A stretch of DNA of 64,000 nucleotides from Paenibacillus sp. JNUCC-31 (GTDB lineage Bacteria; Bacillota; Bacilli; Paenibacillales; Paenibacillaceae). Of this stretch, positions 23,321-31,719 are shown one piece after another. Location: the NCBI RefSeq assembly GCF_014844075.1, contig NZ_CP062165.1, forward strand, positions 6,324,001 to 6,388,000, read 5' to 3'. The number at the start of each line of letters is the position of its first letter. The first letter of the stretch is position 1. The notes below the pieces were generated by a model. It had not been told where the DNA came from. It ran no database searches and saw only the letters and a program-made list of their open reading frames with translations. Made by a program: the position numbers and the translations under genes.

Positions 23321-23857
23321 ATGTTGAAAAAACGAGACTTGCACGAATGCCACTCCCTGTATGATTTGATGGTGGACTCCGCTGTTTATCCATACGTTCG
23401 TCATAAGTGCCAATCTTATGATGAATATGTATTTGCGACCAAACAGGTGATTGATGAAGAAGAACAATACACATGTATTTCCAGAACAATCCTTAATGAG
23501 CTGGGACATCCCATCGGAACCATCGATTTATATCACATTGAACATAAGACAGGTTTTCTTGCGACATGGATCGGGGCTCCTTATTTTGGAAAAGGGTATA
23601 ATCAAAGAGCAAAAGAAGCCTTTTTTGCCGAGTTGTTTCTTCAACATGAAATTGAAACGGTATTTCTTAAAATTCGGAAACAAAACATTCGATCCAAGAA
23701 AGCGGTTGGAAAATTGCAGTATATCAGACTAGCAAATGAGATATACCGCGAAGTTTATACGTCAATAAACAATACGGAACTAATTTATGATTTGTATTAC
23801 GTGAATCGTTCTGACTTCATAGCAATTGAAGAGATGCATCATGTGGTTGCTACGTAA
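23321..23857 (+). CDS. GNAT acetyltransferase, RimJ/RimL type
   Basis: This is a 178-residue protein. TGFLATWIGAPYFGKGYN gives the acetyl-CoA loop at 89-94, followed by ETVFLKIRKQNIRSKKAVGK. The N-terminal part (LHECHSLYDLMVDSAVYPYV) is like a Bacillus subgroup of unknown acceptor. The loop has Asn where small residues are usual (GKGYN). AGGTGG supports ATG 23321 over GTG 23309. The stretch 23092-23258 shows no gene. Confidence 0.75.
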   Translation: MLKKRDLHECHSLYDLMVDSAVYPYVRHKCQSYDEYVFATKQVIDEEEQYTCISRTILNELGHPIGTIDLYHIEHKTGFLATWIGAPYFGKGYNQRAKEAFFAELFLQHEIETVFLKIRKQNIRSKKAVGKLQYIRLANEIYREVYTSINNTELIYDLYYVNRSDFIAIEEMHHVVAT

Positions 23858-23891
23858 CAACTAAAACGGTTTTTGATATGTATTCAAATGA

Positions 23892-23930
23892 AATCCCGCC
23901 AGGCTTGTCCTGTCGGGATTATTATTATTT
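23892..23930 (+). terminator. Intrinsic terminator
   Basis: AATCCCG (23892-23898) pairs with CGGGATT (23914-23920), followed by ATTATTATTTTCTTT. The sequence is closely similar to the terminator at 20518 (same AATCCCG stem and GGCTTGTC/GGCTTATC loop). Confidence 0.8.
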
Positions 23931-23985
23931 TCTTTGATATTCCATAATTATGTTGATAGGAAACAATAAGTAGGGGTGCAGGAAT

Positions 23986-24039
23986 ATGGAAATTAAGGTC
24001 GAAAGAAGAGATATAAGCAAGAGTTCAACAGCACTATAA
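23986..24039 (+). pseudogene. 17-codon remnant with its own start signals
   Basis: ATG 23986 follows GGGGTG and reads MEIKVERRDISKSSTAL before TAA. It looks like the beginning of a gene whose remainder has been deleted; the intact GNAT gene at 24076 follows at once. It is too short to assign. Confidence 0.25.
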
Positions 24040-24075
24040 GCAAGTCGCAAAGTAATTTAATTCTGGGGTGATGTA

Positions 24076-24630
24076 ATGGAGATCAAAAAAATAGAGAATC
24101 TATCCAATGAAGATTGGCTTCAACTTGGAAGCTTTGGTTATAAATCCACTCAAAAATATGAGCTTACCAAAAAGGAGACACAAGGTTCCTTTAGTATGCA
24201 TTTAACGTTAATAAATCTGGATGACATCTACGAAAAAGAAGAATTGAACAGTACAGATGATTTGGAACGATATGAAGAAATCATACAACTGGGATTTTCT
24301 TATGGAATATATATAGATGGGAAAATCATAGCGCTCGCCATTTCCGAACCACAAGCTTGGAATAATACGCTGATGATATGGCATCTTCAGGTGAATGAAA
24401 AATACATAAGAAAAGGATACGGGAGAATGTTGATCAATAAAGTGAAGGAGATTGCCCAGGAACAAGGTTTCAGAGCAATCACGTTAGAAACCCAGAATAC
24501 GAATGTTCCTGCCATTCATTTTTACAAGCAATGTGGTTATCAAATTGAAGGAATTGATGTATCACTGTATTCAAATAATCATAACCAAAAGGAAGAAATT
24601 GCTTTGTATATGAGAAAGAAGATCCAATAA
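24076..24630 (+). CDS. GNAT acetyltransferase
   Basis: This is a 184-residue protein: MIWHLQVNEKYIRKGYG with the acetyl-CoA loop at 111-116, then AITLETQNTNVPAIHFYKQC and GYQIEGIDVSLYSNN. The end resembles streptothricin-acetyltransferase-like (SatA) and related GNATs, in which the N-terminal half carries an ENLSNEDWLQLG-type segment. Nourseothricin resistance is therefore a possibility, not a claim. GGGGTGAT precedes ATG 24076. Confidence 0.8.
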   Translation: MEIKKIENLSNEDWLQLGSFGYKSTQKYELTKKETQGSFSMHLTLINLDDIYEKEELNSTDDLERYEEIIQLGFSYGIYIDGKIIALAISEPQAWNNTLMIWHLQVNEKYIRKGYGRMLINKVKEIAQEQGFRAITLETQNTNVPAIHFYKQCGYQIEGIDVSLYSNNHNQKEEIALYMRKKIQ

Positions 24631-24691
24631 GAGTAACTGGGTATTACCTTGAAACCGCTTAAATCTATGATGTTTGGTGAGGAGAGTCTGC

Positions 24692-25168
24692 ATGATAACG
24701 CTCAGAAAAATAACACTAGATAACCGACGATCTATATTTAACTTGGAAGTTTCAGAAGAGCAGCGTCAATATGTTGCATCAAACCTTTCAAGTGTAGCAT
24801 CATGTTATGTTCTTGCAACCAATGGCGGCTCACCGTTTCCACTTGCGATTTACGCAGATGAGCAACCTGTAGGTTTTGTAATGATAACTTACGGAATCAC
24901 TGGTTATGATCTTCCTGTTATTGCTGACAATAGCTATTGTATTTTGCGACTGATGATTGACAAACAGCACCAGAGCAGGGGCTATGGCCGGGAAGCATTA
25001 AAGAAAATATTGGAGTTTATTCGTACTTTCCCAGCTGGTCCTGCACGTTATTGTTGGATTCCATATAGTCCTGATAACTTGGCTGCCAAAAAGCTATATG
25101 AGAGCTTTGGATTCCATGAAAACGGTGAAGTGTGCCATGACGAGCTCATAACAGTATTGGAACTTTGA
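24692..25168 (+). CDS. GNAT acetyltransferase, diamine/spermidine type
   Basis: This is a 158-residue protein from ATG 24692 (GTGAGGAGAG upstream; the frame is open to 24674). TLRKITLDNRRSIFNLEVSE, PVGFVMITYG and LRLMIDKQHQSRGYG (loop at 94-99), then NLAAKKLYESFGFHENGEV, place it with BltD-like diamine acetyltransferases. It is similar in layout to the protein at 21509 but clearly diverged, so the two were probably acquired separately. Confidence 0.8.
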   Translation: MITLRKITLDNRRSIFNLEVSEEQRQYVASNLSSVASCYVLATNGGSPFPLAIYADEQPVGFVMITYGITGYDLPVIADNSYCILRLMIDKQHQSRGYGREALKKILEFIRTFPAGPARYCWIPYSPDNLAAKKLYESFGFHENGEVCHDELITVLEL

Positions 25169-25299
25169 TCTCTATTTTTAGATGAGAATTTTATAACAAA
25201 GGTTTCACGCTCAGTTTAATAACTCTTGCTTTCCTATGTTATAAAGTAGAAGTTCAATAGTTGTATTTTTTTACCATACATGATAACGTGATATTAAAA

Positions 25300-25316
25300 C
25301 CAACTATTTTAGTTGG
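25300..25316 (+). promoter_or_regulatory. Short inverted repeat upstream of cysK
   Basis: CCAACT-ATTTT-AGTTGG lies 11 bases before the cysK ribosome site GGAGG. Bacillus cysK is repressed by CymR through an AT-rich motif; this palindrome does not match that consensus closely, so it may be a different operator or an RNA hairpin. Confidence 0.35.
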
Positions 25317-25339
25317 AAATGTATTTTGGAGGTATAATT

Positions 25340-26275
25340 ATGACTAATATTGCGAAGAATCTCACAGATCTGATTGGTAATACACCACTTTTGGAGCTTT
25401 CTAATTTTGCGAGAAAGTATCAAGTTGAGGCGAAGATCATTGCTAAATTGGAATACTTTAATCCAGCAGGTAGTGTAAAAGATAGAATCGGATATGGAAT
25501 GATTAAAGATGCTGAAGAGAAGGGGTTAATTAACCAAAATTCAGTGATAATAGAACCGACGAGCGGAAATACAGGTGTTGGGCTTGCTTTTGCAGCTGCA
25601 GCATTAGGATACAGATTAATCATAACACTTCCTGAGAGTTTCAGTGTAGAACGTAGGAAGCTGTTGATCGCTCTGGGAGCAGAACTAGTTCTTACACCTG
25701 CCACAGAAGGAATGTCTGGAGCCATCAAAAAGGCTGAAGAAATTGCGGCTACAATCCCTAACTCATTTATACCTCAACAGTTTAAAAATCCAGCAAATCC
25801 ACAAGTACATAAGGTAACAACCGCAGAAGAGATTTGGAGAGATACCGAAGGCGAAGTGGATATTTTTATTGGTGGAGTTGGTACAGGTGGGACCATATCT
25901 GGAGTTGGCGAAGCACTTAAACAAAGAAAAGAAGATGTGAAAATTATAGCTGTAGAGCCTTCAGATTCCCCGGTACTTTCTGGAGGAACTAAAGGCGTGC
26001 ATACCATTCAAGGAATTGGTGCCGGTTTTGTTCCCGACAATTTTAATAGAACTGTCGTTGATGAGATCGTACAGGTAAGAAATGAAGATGCATTTGAAAC
26101 AGCTCGTTTTTTAGCTAAATCCGAAGGATTATTAGTTGGTATTTCGTCAGGAGCAGCAGCATACGCCGCTTTACAGATTGCAAAGAGACCAGAAAACAAA
26201 AATAAAAATATAGTTGTTCTATTCCCGGATACAGGAGAACGTTATTTATCAACAGACCTTTATCCAGAAGCATAA
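25340..26275 (+). CDS. cysK: Cysteine synthase (O-acetylserine sulfhydrylase)
   Basis: This is a 311-residue PLP enzyme that makes cysteine from O-acetylserine and sulfide. [11 protein letters not shown] near residue 33-43 holds the PLP lysine, [11 protein letters not shown] near 69-79 is the substrate loop, and [11 protein letters not shown] near 175-185 binds the phosphate. The length is normal for CysK. The ribosome site is GGAGG, 8 bases before ATG 25340; the frame is open to 25313. It is a single gene with its own terminator-like hairpin, set among accessory genes. As the chromosome probably has another CysK, this could be an extra copy. Confidence 0.93.
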   Translation: MTNIAKNLTDLIGNTPLLELSNFARKYQVEAKIIAKLEYFNPAGSVKDRIGYGMIKDAEEKGLINQNSVIIEPTSGNTGVGLAFAAAALGYRLIITLPESFSVERRKLLIALGAELVLTPATEGMSGAIKKAEEIAATIPNSFIPQQFKNPANPQVHKVTTAEEIWRDTEGEVDIFIGGVGTGGTISGVGEALKQRKEDVKIIAVEPSDSPVLSGGTKGVHTIQGIGAGFVPDNFNRTVVDEIVQVRNEDAFETARFLAKSEGLLVGISSGAAAYAALQIAKRPENKNKNIVVLFPDTGERYLSTDLYPEA

Positions 26276-26293
26276 GATGCACGTTATAAGCCG

Positions 26294-26322
26294 CCGTCAC
26301 CACTTATGCGTTGTGGTGACGG
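26294..26322. terminator. Strong hairpin after cysK
   Basis: CCGTCACCAC (26294-26303) pairs perfectly with GTGGTGACGG (26313-26322) around TTATGCGTT. It is followed by AAAAA, not T, so on the + strand it would be an incomplete terminator; it is preceded by CGTTATAAG, identical to the end of the intergenic element at 6219-6227. Confidence 0.55.
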
Positions 26323-26346
26323 AAAAATAGTATAAGGGTGAATGCA

Positions 26347-27405
26347 ATGACTGTTGGAAGAAAGGTTGTTGGTTTAAAGGATGAATCACGTATGGATCCG
26401 ATAAGTAAGGAAACCAGAGAAGTGCTCATTAGTATATACTATCCTTCCAATTCCGTGGAACATGAGTCGAAATATATTTCGTTATTTGAACCTAATAGCA
26501 CTTTAGCTATTGATATGCTCTCTAGTATGGGAGTGGAAAAGGATTATATTTGTAATCTGGATACAAAAATACATAATGATGAGAGTGTTGATATTACTGC
26601 TAAAAACTGTCCCATTATTTTTGTAGCTCCGGCTTTTGGTGTCGTTAGAGATATGTATTCCTTTTGTGTAGAGCATTTAGTGGAGTGCGGATTTGTTGTC
26701 ATTACCATAGGAGCCACTTATGAATCTATATTTTCCATTTTTCCTGACGGTCGCTTTGTCCAGCAATCCAAAGAGATATCCGAAATAGACAGTTTAGATA
26801 TTCATTCTTGGAAACAATTATTGAAGCTTAGAGTTGAAGATATCAGTTGGGTTTTGAAAAATGTAGATAAGGTCTTGGATTCAGATAAGGATCTTAGGGC
26901 CATAGTCGATATGAATGAAATGGGGATCATTGGTCATTCATTAGGTGGGGCTGCTGCTTATGAATTGCTAAAAAGAGAAAAGAGAATTAAGGCTAGTATT
27001 CTATTAGATCCTAGTTTCCATTTAATGACGAAGAGTAAGGAAGAGAGAGTATCTGTTCCGTTATTGGTAGCTCGGCAAGAGAAATGCTCGTTTGAAGAAC
27101 TGGAAAATGAACTCTCTCCAGACCTATTACCTTTGTTACTGAGTGGGTATGAGGCGTTGTTTGACTCGGGTCCTCTGAATAGTTCATTTATTAAACTAAA
27201 CGGTGCTCATCATATGACTTTTAGCGATATTCCGATACATTACAACGAAGATGGGATAGAACACAAGCATTCCACTATTAATAAATTTATCTCTGCTTTC
27301 CTTGAGGAGCATTTAAAGAAGGAAGAAAATAAATTTCATGAGCTGCTGAAAAATAAGATTAATGATGGAATTGATCAAGTAAATAGTAAAGGACATGTTA
27401 TTTAA
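26347..27405 (+). CDS. Alpha/beta hydrolase, PAF-acetylhydrolase-like
   Basis: This is a 352-residue protein. GIIGHSLGGAAAYELL carries the nucleophile Ser in GHSLGG near residue 200, and GAHHMTFSD near 281 provides the His. VLISIYYPSN near 26 and IIFVAPAFGVVRDMYSFC near 86 are the usual first-strand and oxyanion blocks of the platelet-activating-factor acetylhydrolase-like group. There is no signal peptide. AAGGG lies 9 bases before ATG 26347; the frame is open to GTG 26338. The natural substrate is unknown. A new ribosome site AAGGAGGGG follows its stop but leads only to ATG TCC AGA TAA at 27420. Confidence 0.75.
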   Translation: MTVGRKVVGLKDESRMDPISKETREVLISIYYPSNSVEHESKYISLFEPNSTLAIDMLSSMGVEKDYICNLDTKIHNDESVDITAKNCPIIFVAPAFGVVRDMYSFCVEHLVECGFVVITIGATYESIFSIFPDGRFVQQSKEISEIDSLDIHSWKQLLKLRVEDISWVLKNVDKVLDSDKDLRAIVDMNEMGIIGHSLGGAAAYELLKREKRIKASILLDPSFHLMTKSKEERVSVPLLVARQEKCSFEELENELSPDLLPLLLSGYEALFDSGPLNSSFIKLNGAHHMTFSDIPIHYNEDGIEHKHSTINKFISAFLEEHLKKEENKFHELLKNKINDGIDQVNSKGHVI

Positions 27406-27484
27406 GGAGGGGACTAGAAATGTCCAGATAACATATACCTTAAATATTTTATAGGTAGTTAACATCAATGAGGAGGAATGACGC

Positions 27485-28438
27485 GTGGAATTAAATCATT
27501 GGTCTGAGGAACTTCATTCGTATGATTTATCGAATGAATATTCCATTCAAAAGGCTGATCCGGAAGAATGGGGAGTATACTGTTCTGTCTATTATAATAT
27601 GGCTTATACTGGATTTTTTAGAGAGGAAGGCTACTTCAATGTTTCGCGGAATAACTCTTTTTGGATTTATAAAGGAGAGTCAAAAATCGGTGGGGTAAGG
27701 ATGGCACCCAATACGTTATATCATCTATTCTTTATGCCCCCATTCAATGATTCATTTGAGGTACTGAAACTTCTTAAAAGAATACTCATAAAATGGTCTG
27801 ATGCAACTCAACGTATCAAGATATATGAAATCCTCCCCGATCAAGTACATTTATTTACGAGGGCTGGATTCTGGCCAGATGAGTTCAGATGTCGCTGGAT
27901 GCAGCGCCCGACAGATCATTTCAATGTGCGTTGGGATCATGATTTTATAGTTAAGAGCCCCAAAATTATCGAGAATGAAACGGGTGCTAAGCAATACATT
28001 AATGAAGATGAAATTGCTCAGTGTGACTTTGAAAGCTTTGTAGGCGGTTTCGAAGCCTTACGCAGAAAGAAAACATCCCTTGAAGACTTTATCCCGAACG
28101 AAGAAATTTATTACACCAATGAGAACCTAACTCAGGCTTCTACTCTGGTATATGATAAGGCTACTGGACAGCTCGTAGCCAACTGTCGGCTTTGTTTGCA
28201 GGACAATCAAGCAGCAGTATACAGCATCGGAGTCAACCCCGCTTACAGAGGAAAAGGACTTGCTACACGCATGTTACAAAGAGCCCTGTCTGAACTTAAA
28301 GACAAATATCCAGTTCTAAGGTTATATGTCATGGAAGGCAACGACGCCGAATCGGTCTATTATAATCTTGGATTTGTTCCTGGTGTTCAAGAGATACAAA
28401 CGATGTATATTCCTGCAAATGATAAGTTACCATCCTGA
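27485..28438 (+). CDS. Two-domain GNAT acetyltransferase
   Basis: This is a 317-residue protein from GTG 27485 (GAGGAGG upstream). The C-terminal domain is a standard GNAT: AAVYSIGVNPAYRGKGLA, acetyl-CoA loop at 255-260, then LRLYVMEGNDAESVYYNLGF. The N-terminal 150 residues form a degenerate second domain (KIGGVRMAPN near 67). The substrate is unknown. Its end overlaps nothing: the DinB gene begins 23 bases downstream. Confidence 0.8.
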   Translation: MELNHWSEELHSYDLSNEYSIQKADPEEWGVYCSVYYNMAYTGFFREEGYFNVSRNNSFWIYKGESKIGGVRMAPNTLYHLFFMPPFNDSFEVLKLLKRILIKWSDATQRIKIYEILPDQVHLFTRAGFWPDEFRCRWMQRPTDHFNVRWDHDFIVKSPKIIENETGAKQYINEDEIAQCDFESFVGGFEALRRKKTSLEDFIPNEEIYYTNENLTQASTLVYDKATGQLVANCRLCLQDNQAAVYSIGVNPAYRGKGLATRMLQRALSELKDKYPVLRLYVMEGNDAESVYYNLGFVPGVQEIQTMYIPANDKLPS

Positions 28439-28460
28439 TTGTATGAAAGGAGGAGTTACG

Positions 28461-28985
28461 GTGCTTTACGACTTAAAAGGCGAAGCCAATATGGCCCCTG
28501 TTGTTGGTATGTTATATTCTGCGGTTAAAGAAAACAGCCAACGACTCCAACGAATTACTGACGGTATGTCGCTAGAAGAAATTGATTATAAAGGACCTAA
28601 TCACAATTTCAATAGTACCGCTCAATTAATAAAACATATCACCTACGTCGATCTGAATTGGGTTTATCGAATAAATGGCCTACCTCAGACCTTAAAAGAG
28701 CAACATGGGCCCATGATTGATGAACATGGCAGACTTCCGATGGTTCAAGGAGTATCTTGGAGTATACTTATGTCGACGTATGAAGGTGTCATAGCTATGC
28801 TGAAGGATGCGTGTACACAATTAACGGATGATGATTTAGCGAGGATTGTCACTTTTGGGCATGAGAATGAGAAGCAAGCGACCATACGCTGGGGCATATG
28901 GCATATCGCTGACCACAGTCGTTATCATCAAGCTCACATTAATCAACTTCGAAGATGGTATAATGCCGCTGTTGAACACCCATGA
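28461..28985 (+). CDS. DinB-family putative metal-dependent protein
   Basis: This is a 174-residue four-helix protein with the three His of the DinB/YfiT metal site: LIKHITYVDLNW near 59 and WHIADHSRYHQAHI near 145-158. Members of this family include thiol-S-transferases such as BstA, which use bacillithiol, so a thiol-transfer role is possible; it is not provable here. AAAGGAGG (about 28445-28453) precedes GTG 28461. The open frame from 28326 is out of phase inside the previous gene and not used. Confidence 0.75.
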   Translation: MLYDLKGEANMAPVVGMLYSAVKENSQRLQRITDGMSLEEIDYKGPNHNFNSTAQLIKHITYVDLNWVYRINGLPQTLKEQHGPMIDEHGRLPMVQGVSWSILMSTYEGVIAMLKDACTQLTDDDLARIVTFGHENEKQATIRWGIWHIADHSRYHQAHINQLRRWYNAAVEHP

Positions 28986-28993
28986 GAGCCCAT

Positions 28994-29176
28994 GTCCCGA
29001 TCGAAGGACAGTATATCGGTATTGAGGGAGAATACGCCGATACACAAGAAGGATGATTGCCTATTCTACGATTGGTCAACACGTATGTATGGAGACGAGA
29101 CCCTGATGTAATATGTAATCACAGTATCACCAATACAGAATCGCTGGAGAAGTTCATTCTCTCCGTTCGTAAATAA
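28994..29176 (+). pseudogene. Remnant of an unidentified gene
   Basis: One frame reads VPIEGQYIGIEGEYADTQEG, an in-frame TGA at about 29054, then LVNTYVWRRDPDVICNHS and TESLEKFILSVRK before TAA 29174-29176. The segments look like real protein sequence, including a natural C-terminus before a terminator, but no start is present. The family is not recognised. A competing 38-codon frame from ATG 28992 looks less natural. AACGTTATAAC follows at 29175-29185. Confidence 0.35.
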
Positions 29177-29193
29177 CGTTATAACAAGTAAAG

Positions 29194-29219
29194 GGCTGCC
29201 TGTAAAGGTGGCCTTTTTT
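29194..29219 (+). terminator. Intrinsic terminator
   Basis: GGCTGCCT (29194-29201) pairs with AGGTGGCC (29206-29213) with two G-U pairs and a GTAA tetraloop, followed by TTTTTT. Confidence 0.8.
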
Positions 29220-29324
29220 GCTTATGTTTTCATTCCTTACGGCTGTTCAGAAATCATTGGAAAAAGAGGCTAATCCTTGTTAACATGTAATTATACTACG
29301 TATAACCAGAGAAGAGGTGGGAAA

Positions 29325-29828
29325 TTGGAAATCAAAGATCGTCCGAAGATAACAATTTCCAGAACATTAATGGAGAAAACGTTAGACATCTTAACTATCC
29401 TTTTATTTATTATTGGAACGGTATACTGCTTCCAACAATGGGTGACCTTACCGGATCAGATACCGATTCATTTTAATATGAAGGGGGAACCTGATGGCTG
29501 GGGAGGAAAGTGGGGAGTATGGTTGCCCTTAGTGATTGGCCTTGTATTATGGGTTGGGCTTTCGCAGCTGGAAAAGTATCCTCATACGTATAACTATCTG
29601 AATTTAAATTTGGAGAATGCGCAGAGGCAATATAAAAATGCACGAATCATGATTAATCTGATGAAGACGGAGATATCCATACTTTTCATTTATATCAGTT
29701 GGATGATCATTGGCTTTTCAGGTGTGGACAAAATCAGTCATAATCATTGGCTGCCCATTGTTGTATTCATTATCATTTTGTTTAGTTCCATAGGTTTCTT
29801 TATATACAGGTCATTTAAGCTCAAATAA
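29325..29828 (+). CDS. DUF1648 membrane protein
   Basis: This is a 167-residue protein with four hydrophobic segments (near 21-40, 65-84, 116-135 and 143-161). The DUF1648 signature follows the first helix: LPDQIPIHFNMKGEPDGWG. Proteins with this domain include immunity-type SdpI homologues, but this one is short and its role is unknown. TTG 29325 sits 5 bases after AGGTGG; the frame is open to 29277, without a ribosome site. Confidence 0.75.
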   Translation: MEIKDRPKITISRTLMEKTLDILTILLFIIGTVYCFQQWVTLPDQIPIHFNMKGEPDGWGGKWGVWLPLVIGLVLWVGLSQLEKYPHTYNYLNLNLENAQRQYKNARIMINLMKTEISILFIYISWMIIGFSGVDKISHNHWLPIVVFIIILFSSIGFFIYRSFKLK

Positions 29829-29948
29829 CGTGGGGACTATGCTCTGATTCAAAAGTGAAGATGAATACCCCGAAGGGATTATTCAGTATTTCTTGAAGAA
29901 AAGATTGTAGACTTACATAGGGAATCTCACATACAAAGGAGAAATGAT

Positions 29949-30584
29949 ATGACGGTCGTTGGAATCTTGGGAACGATTCATAATCAAGAATTAAGAGAAA
30001 AGTATGGAACGACTCTTGCTCTTTATAGAGATCTTATTACAGAATTCAACCCGGATATGATCTGTGGTGAGGTGCATCCCCTAAGTTGGATGAAATACAT
30101 TAAGGATAAACAGGATAAGGGATACTGGGGGGAGCCAGCCAGTGAGTATTGGGAGCTTATCTTTCCATTATGCGAAGAACGGAATATCGAGTTTGTGCCA
30201 ATTGACTGGTTTGAGTTGGATGTCTGGAATGATTTTGATCCATTTAACGGCTTCTCAGAAGAGCAGCGTAAAGCGTTGGAGAAGATCGATGATGAATGGT
30301 TTGCTAAACAAATGAATACACATGACGTTGGATTGATTCCCTTTAATTCGGATGCATTTGATGAAATGACTAAACAAAAATATGAATGGTTGGATCAGAT
30401 TAATCCAAAAGCAAATAACTTTAGATGGATCGTACGAAATCAGATCATGATTCAACGCGTGAAAAACACTTATCATTCGAATCCAGGTAAGAGAATTCTA
30501 TGTATTGTGGGAGCAGATCATAATTATATGTTCAAAGAGGAACTGATAAATGAACCTATTGAATTAATATATCCCCTACGGTAG
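29949..30584 (+). CDS. TIKI/TraB/ChaN-like superfamily protein
   Basis: This is a 211-residue soluble protein with two GxxH motifs, GTIH at 8-11 and GADH at 188-191, an internal CGEVHP near 39 and a conserved FVPIDWFELD block near 81. That spacing is typical of the erythromycin-esterase/TraB/TIKI fold, in which the two His and a Glu bind metal. It could be a metal-dependent hydrolase of unknown substrate. CAAAGGAG precedes ATG 29949. The family call rests on motif pattern alone. Confidence 0.55.
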   Translation: MTVVGILGTIHNQELREKYGTTLALYRDLITEFNPDMICGEVHPLSWMKYIKDKQDKGYWGEPASEYWELIFPLCEERNIEFVPIDWFELDVWNDFDPFNGFSEEQRKALEKIDDEWFAKQMNTHDVGLIPFNSDAFDEMTKQKYEWLDQINPKANNFRWIVRNQIMIQRVKNTYHSNPGKRILCIVGADHNYMFKEELINEPIELIYPLR

Positions 30585-30624
30585 TCCAATTTACTAAACT
30601 ATGAACCTTCAGGAGGCGTATGCC

Positions 30625-31125
30625 ATGATCAGATTGTGCAGCAATATGGATACGGATGCAATATATGAGATCATTAATGATGCAGCAAAGGCATACCAGG
30701 GTGTAATTCCCGAGGATCGCTATCATGAACCTTATATGTCATTGGAAGAATTGAACCAGGAAATCGGTGATGGCGTCGTGTTTTGGGGTTTTGAAGATCA
30801 TCATAGATTATGGGGTGTCATGGGAATTCAGGATAAAGGTGATGTTGCTTTAATCAGGCACGCTTATGTAAGGACTCATCAACGCGGTAGCGGAATAGGG
30901 ACAAAACTGTTGGCTCATCTGGTGGCATCCACCGACAAACCGATATTAATAGGAACCTGGGATTCCGCAGAATGGGCTATACAATTTTATTTGAAAAATG
31001 GCTTTACACTCGTTTCATCGGATGAAAAGAAGCAGTTATTAACTCGATACTGGAACGTTCCCGAAAGACAAATTGAGACCTCTGTTGTTTTATGTGATGG
31101 GAAAAGGAACATTTCTGAAATGTAA
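30625..31125 (+). CDS. GNAT acetyltransferase
   Basis: This is a 166-residue protein: MIRLCSNMDTDAIYEIINDA, AAKAYQGVIPEDRYHEPYMS (a conserved block in one Bacillales subgroup) and HQRGSGIG as the acetyl-CoA loop at 85-92, ending AEWAIQFYLKNGFTLV. Relatives are often annotated YitI-like. AGGAGG (about 30611) places the start at ATG 30625; the frame is open to 30601. The substrate is unknown. Confidence 0.8.
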   Translation: MIRLCSNMDTDAIYEIINDAAKAYQGVIPEDRYHEPYMSLEELNQEIGDGVVFWGFEDHHRLWGVMGIQDKGDVALIRHAYVRTHQRGSGIGTKLLAHLVASTDKPILIGTWDSAEWAIQFYLKNGFTLVSSDEKKQLLTRYWNVPERQIETSVVLCDGKRNISEM

Positions 31126-31174
31126 AAGCATGTTTTCGAGGCTTAAGAATCACTAAATGAAGAGAGGTGATTGT

Positions 31175-31687
31175 ATGCTTTATCATTTTAGCGAGGTTTC
31201 AGATATCCAAGTCTTTATTCCGCGGGAGAAACAAAACAGACCTGATTTTCCAGCAGTGGTGTGGGCCATTGATGAAGAGCATGAATATTCATATTACTTT
31301 CCAAGAGATTGCCCGAGAATCGTCTGTAAGAAGACTGACACGATAAGTGATGAGAATAACGAGAAGTTTTTCAAACATTCTAATGCAAATATTATCGTTA
31401 CGGTTGAAAGTTCATGGTATTCGAGGATGAAGAATCAGATCATGTACAGGTATCATTTCGATGACACCAATTTTGAACTCTTTGATCTAACGGCGGGATA
31501 CTATATTTCTTATCAGGTTACAAAGCCTCTACATATAGACCGAATGGATGGTTTAATAGATAGATTATTTAAGAAAGGAATCGAACTCCGATTTACTCCC
31601 AATCTGTATCCTCTAAGAGAAGCGATACTTCAATCAGACTTCAAGGAATTTGGGGTACATAGGTTCAGCAATGCAACGGAAGTATAG
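31175..31687 (+). CDS. DUF6886 family protein
   Basis: This is a 170-residue protein with the DUF6886 pattern: LYHFSEVSDIQVFIPR at the start, VVWAIDEEHEYSYYFPRDCP in the middle and a C-terminal SDFKEFGVHRFSNA. The function is unknown; the fold may be related to ADP-ribosyl-type proteins through the HFSE start, but I cannot confirm that. GAGAGGTGAT precedes ATG 31175. It is a soluble protein with no partners in sight. Confidence 0.6.
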   Translation: MLYHFSEVSDIQVFIPREKQNRPDFPAVVWAIDEEHEYSYYFPRDCPRIVCKKTDTISDENNEKFFKHSNANIIVTVESSWYSRMKNQIMYRYHFDDTNFELFDLTAGYYISYQVTKPLHIDRMDGLIDRLFKKGIELRFTPNLYPLREAILQSDFKEFGVHRFSNATEV

Positions 31688-31719
31688 CGTGAATTTAAGT
31701 ATCATAGGGGGGAATTTCT

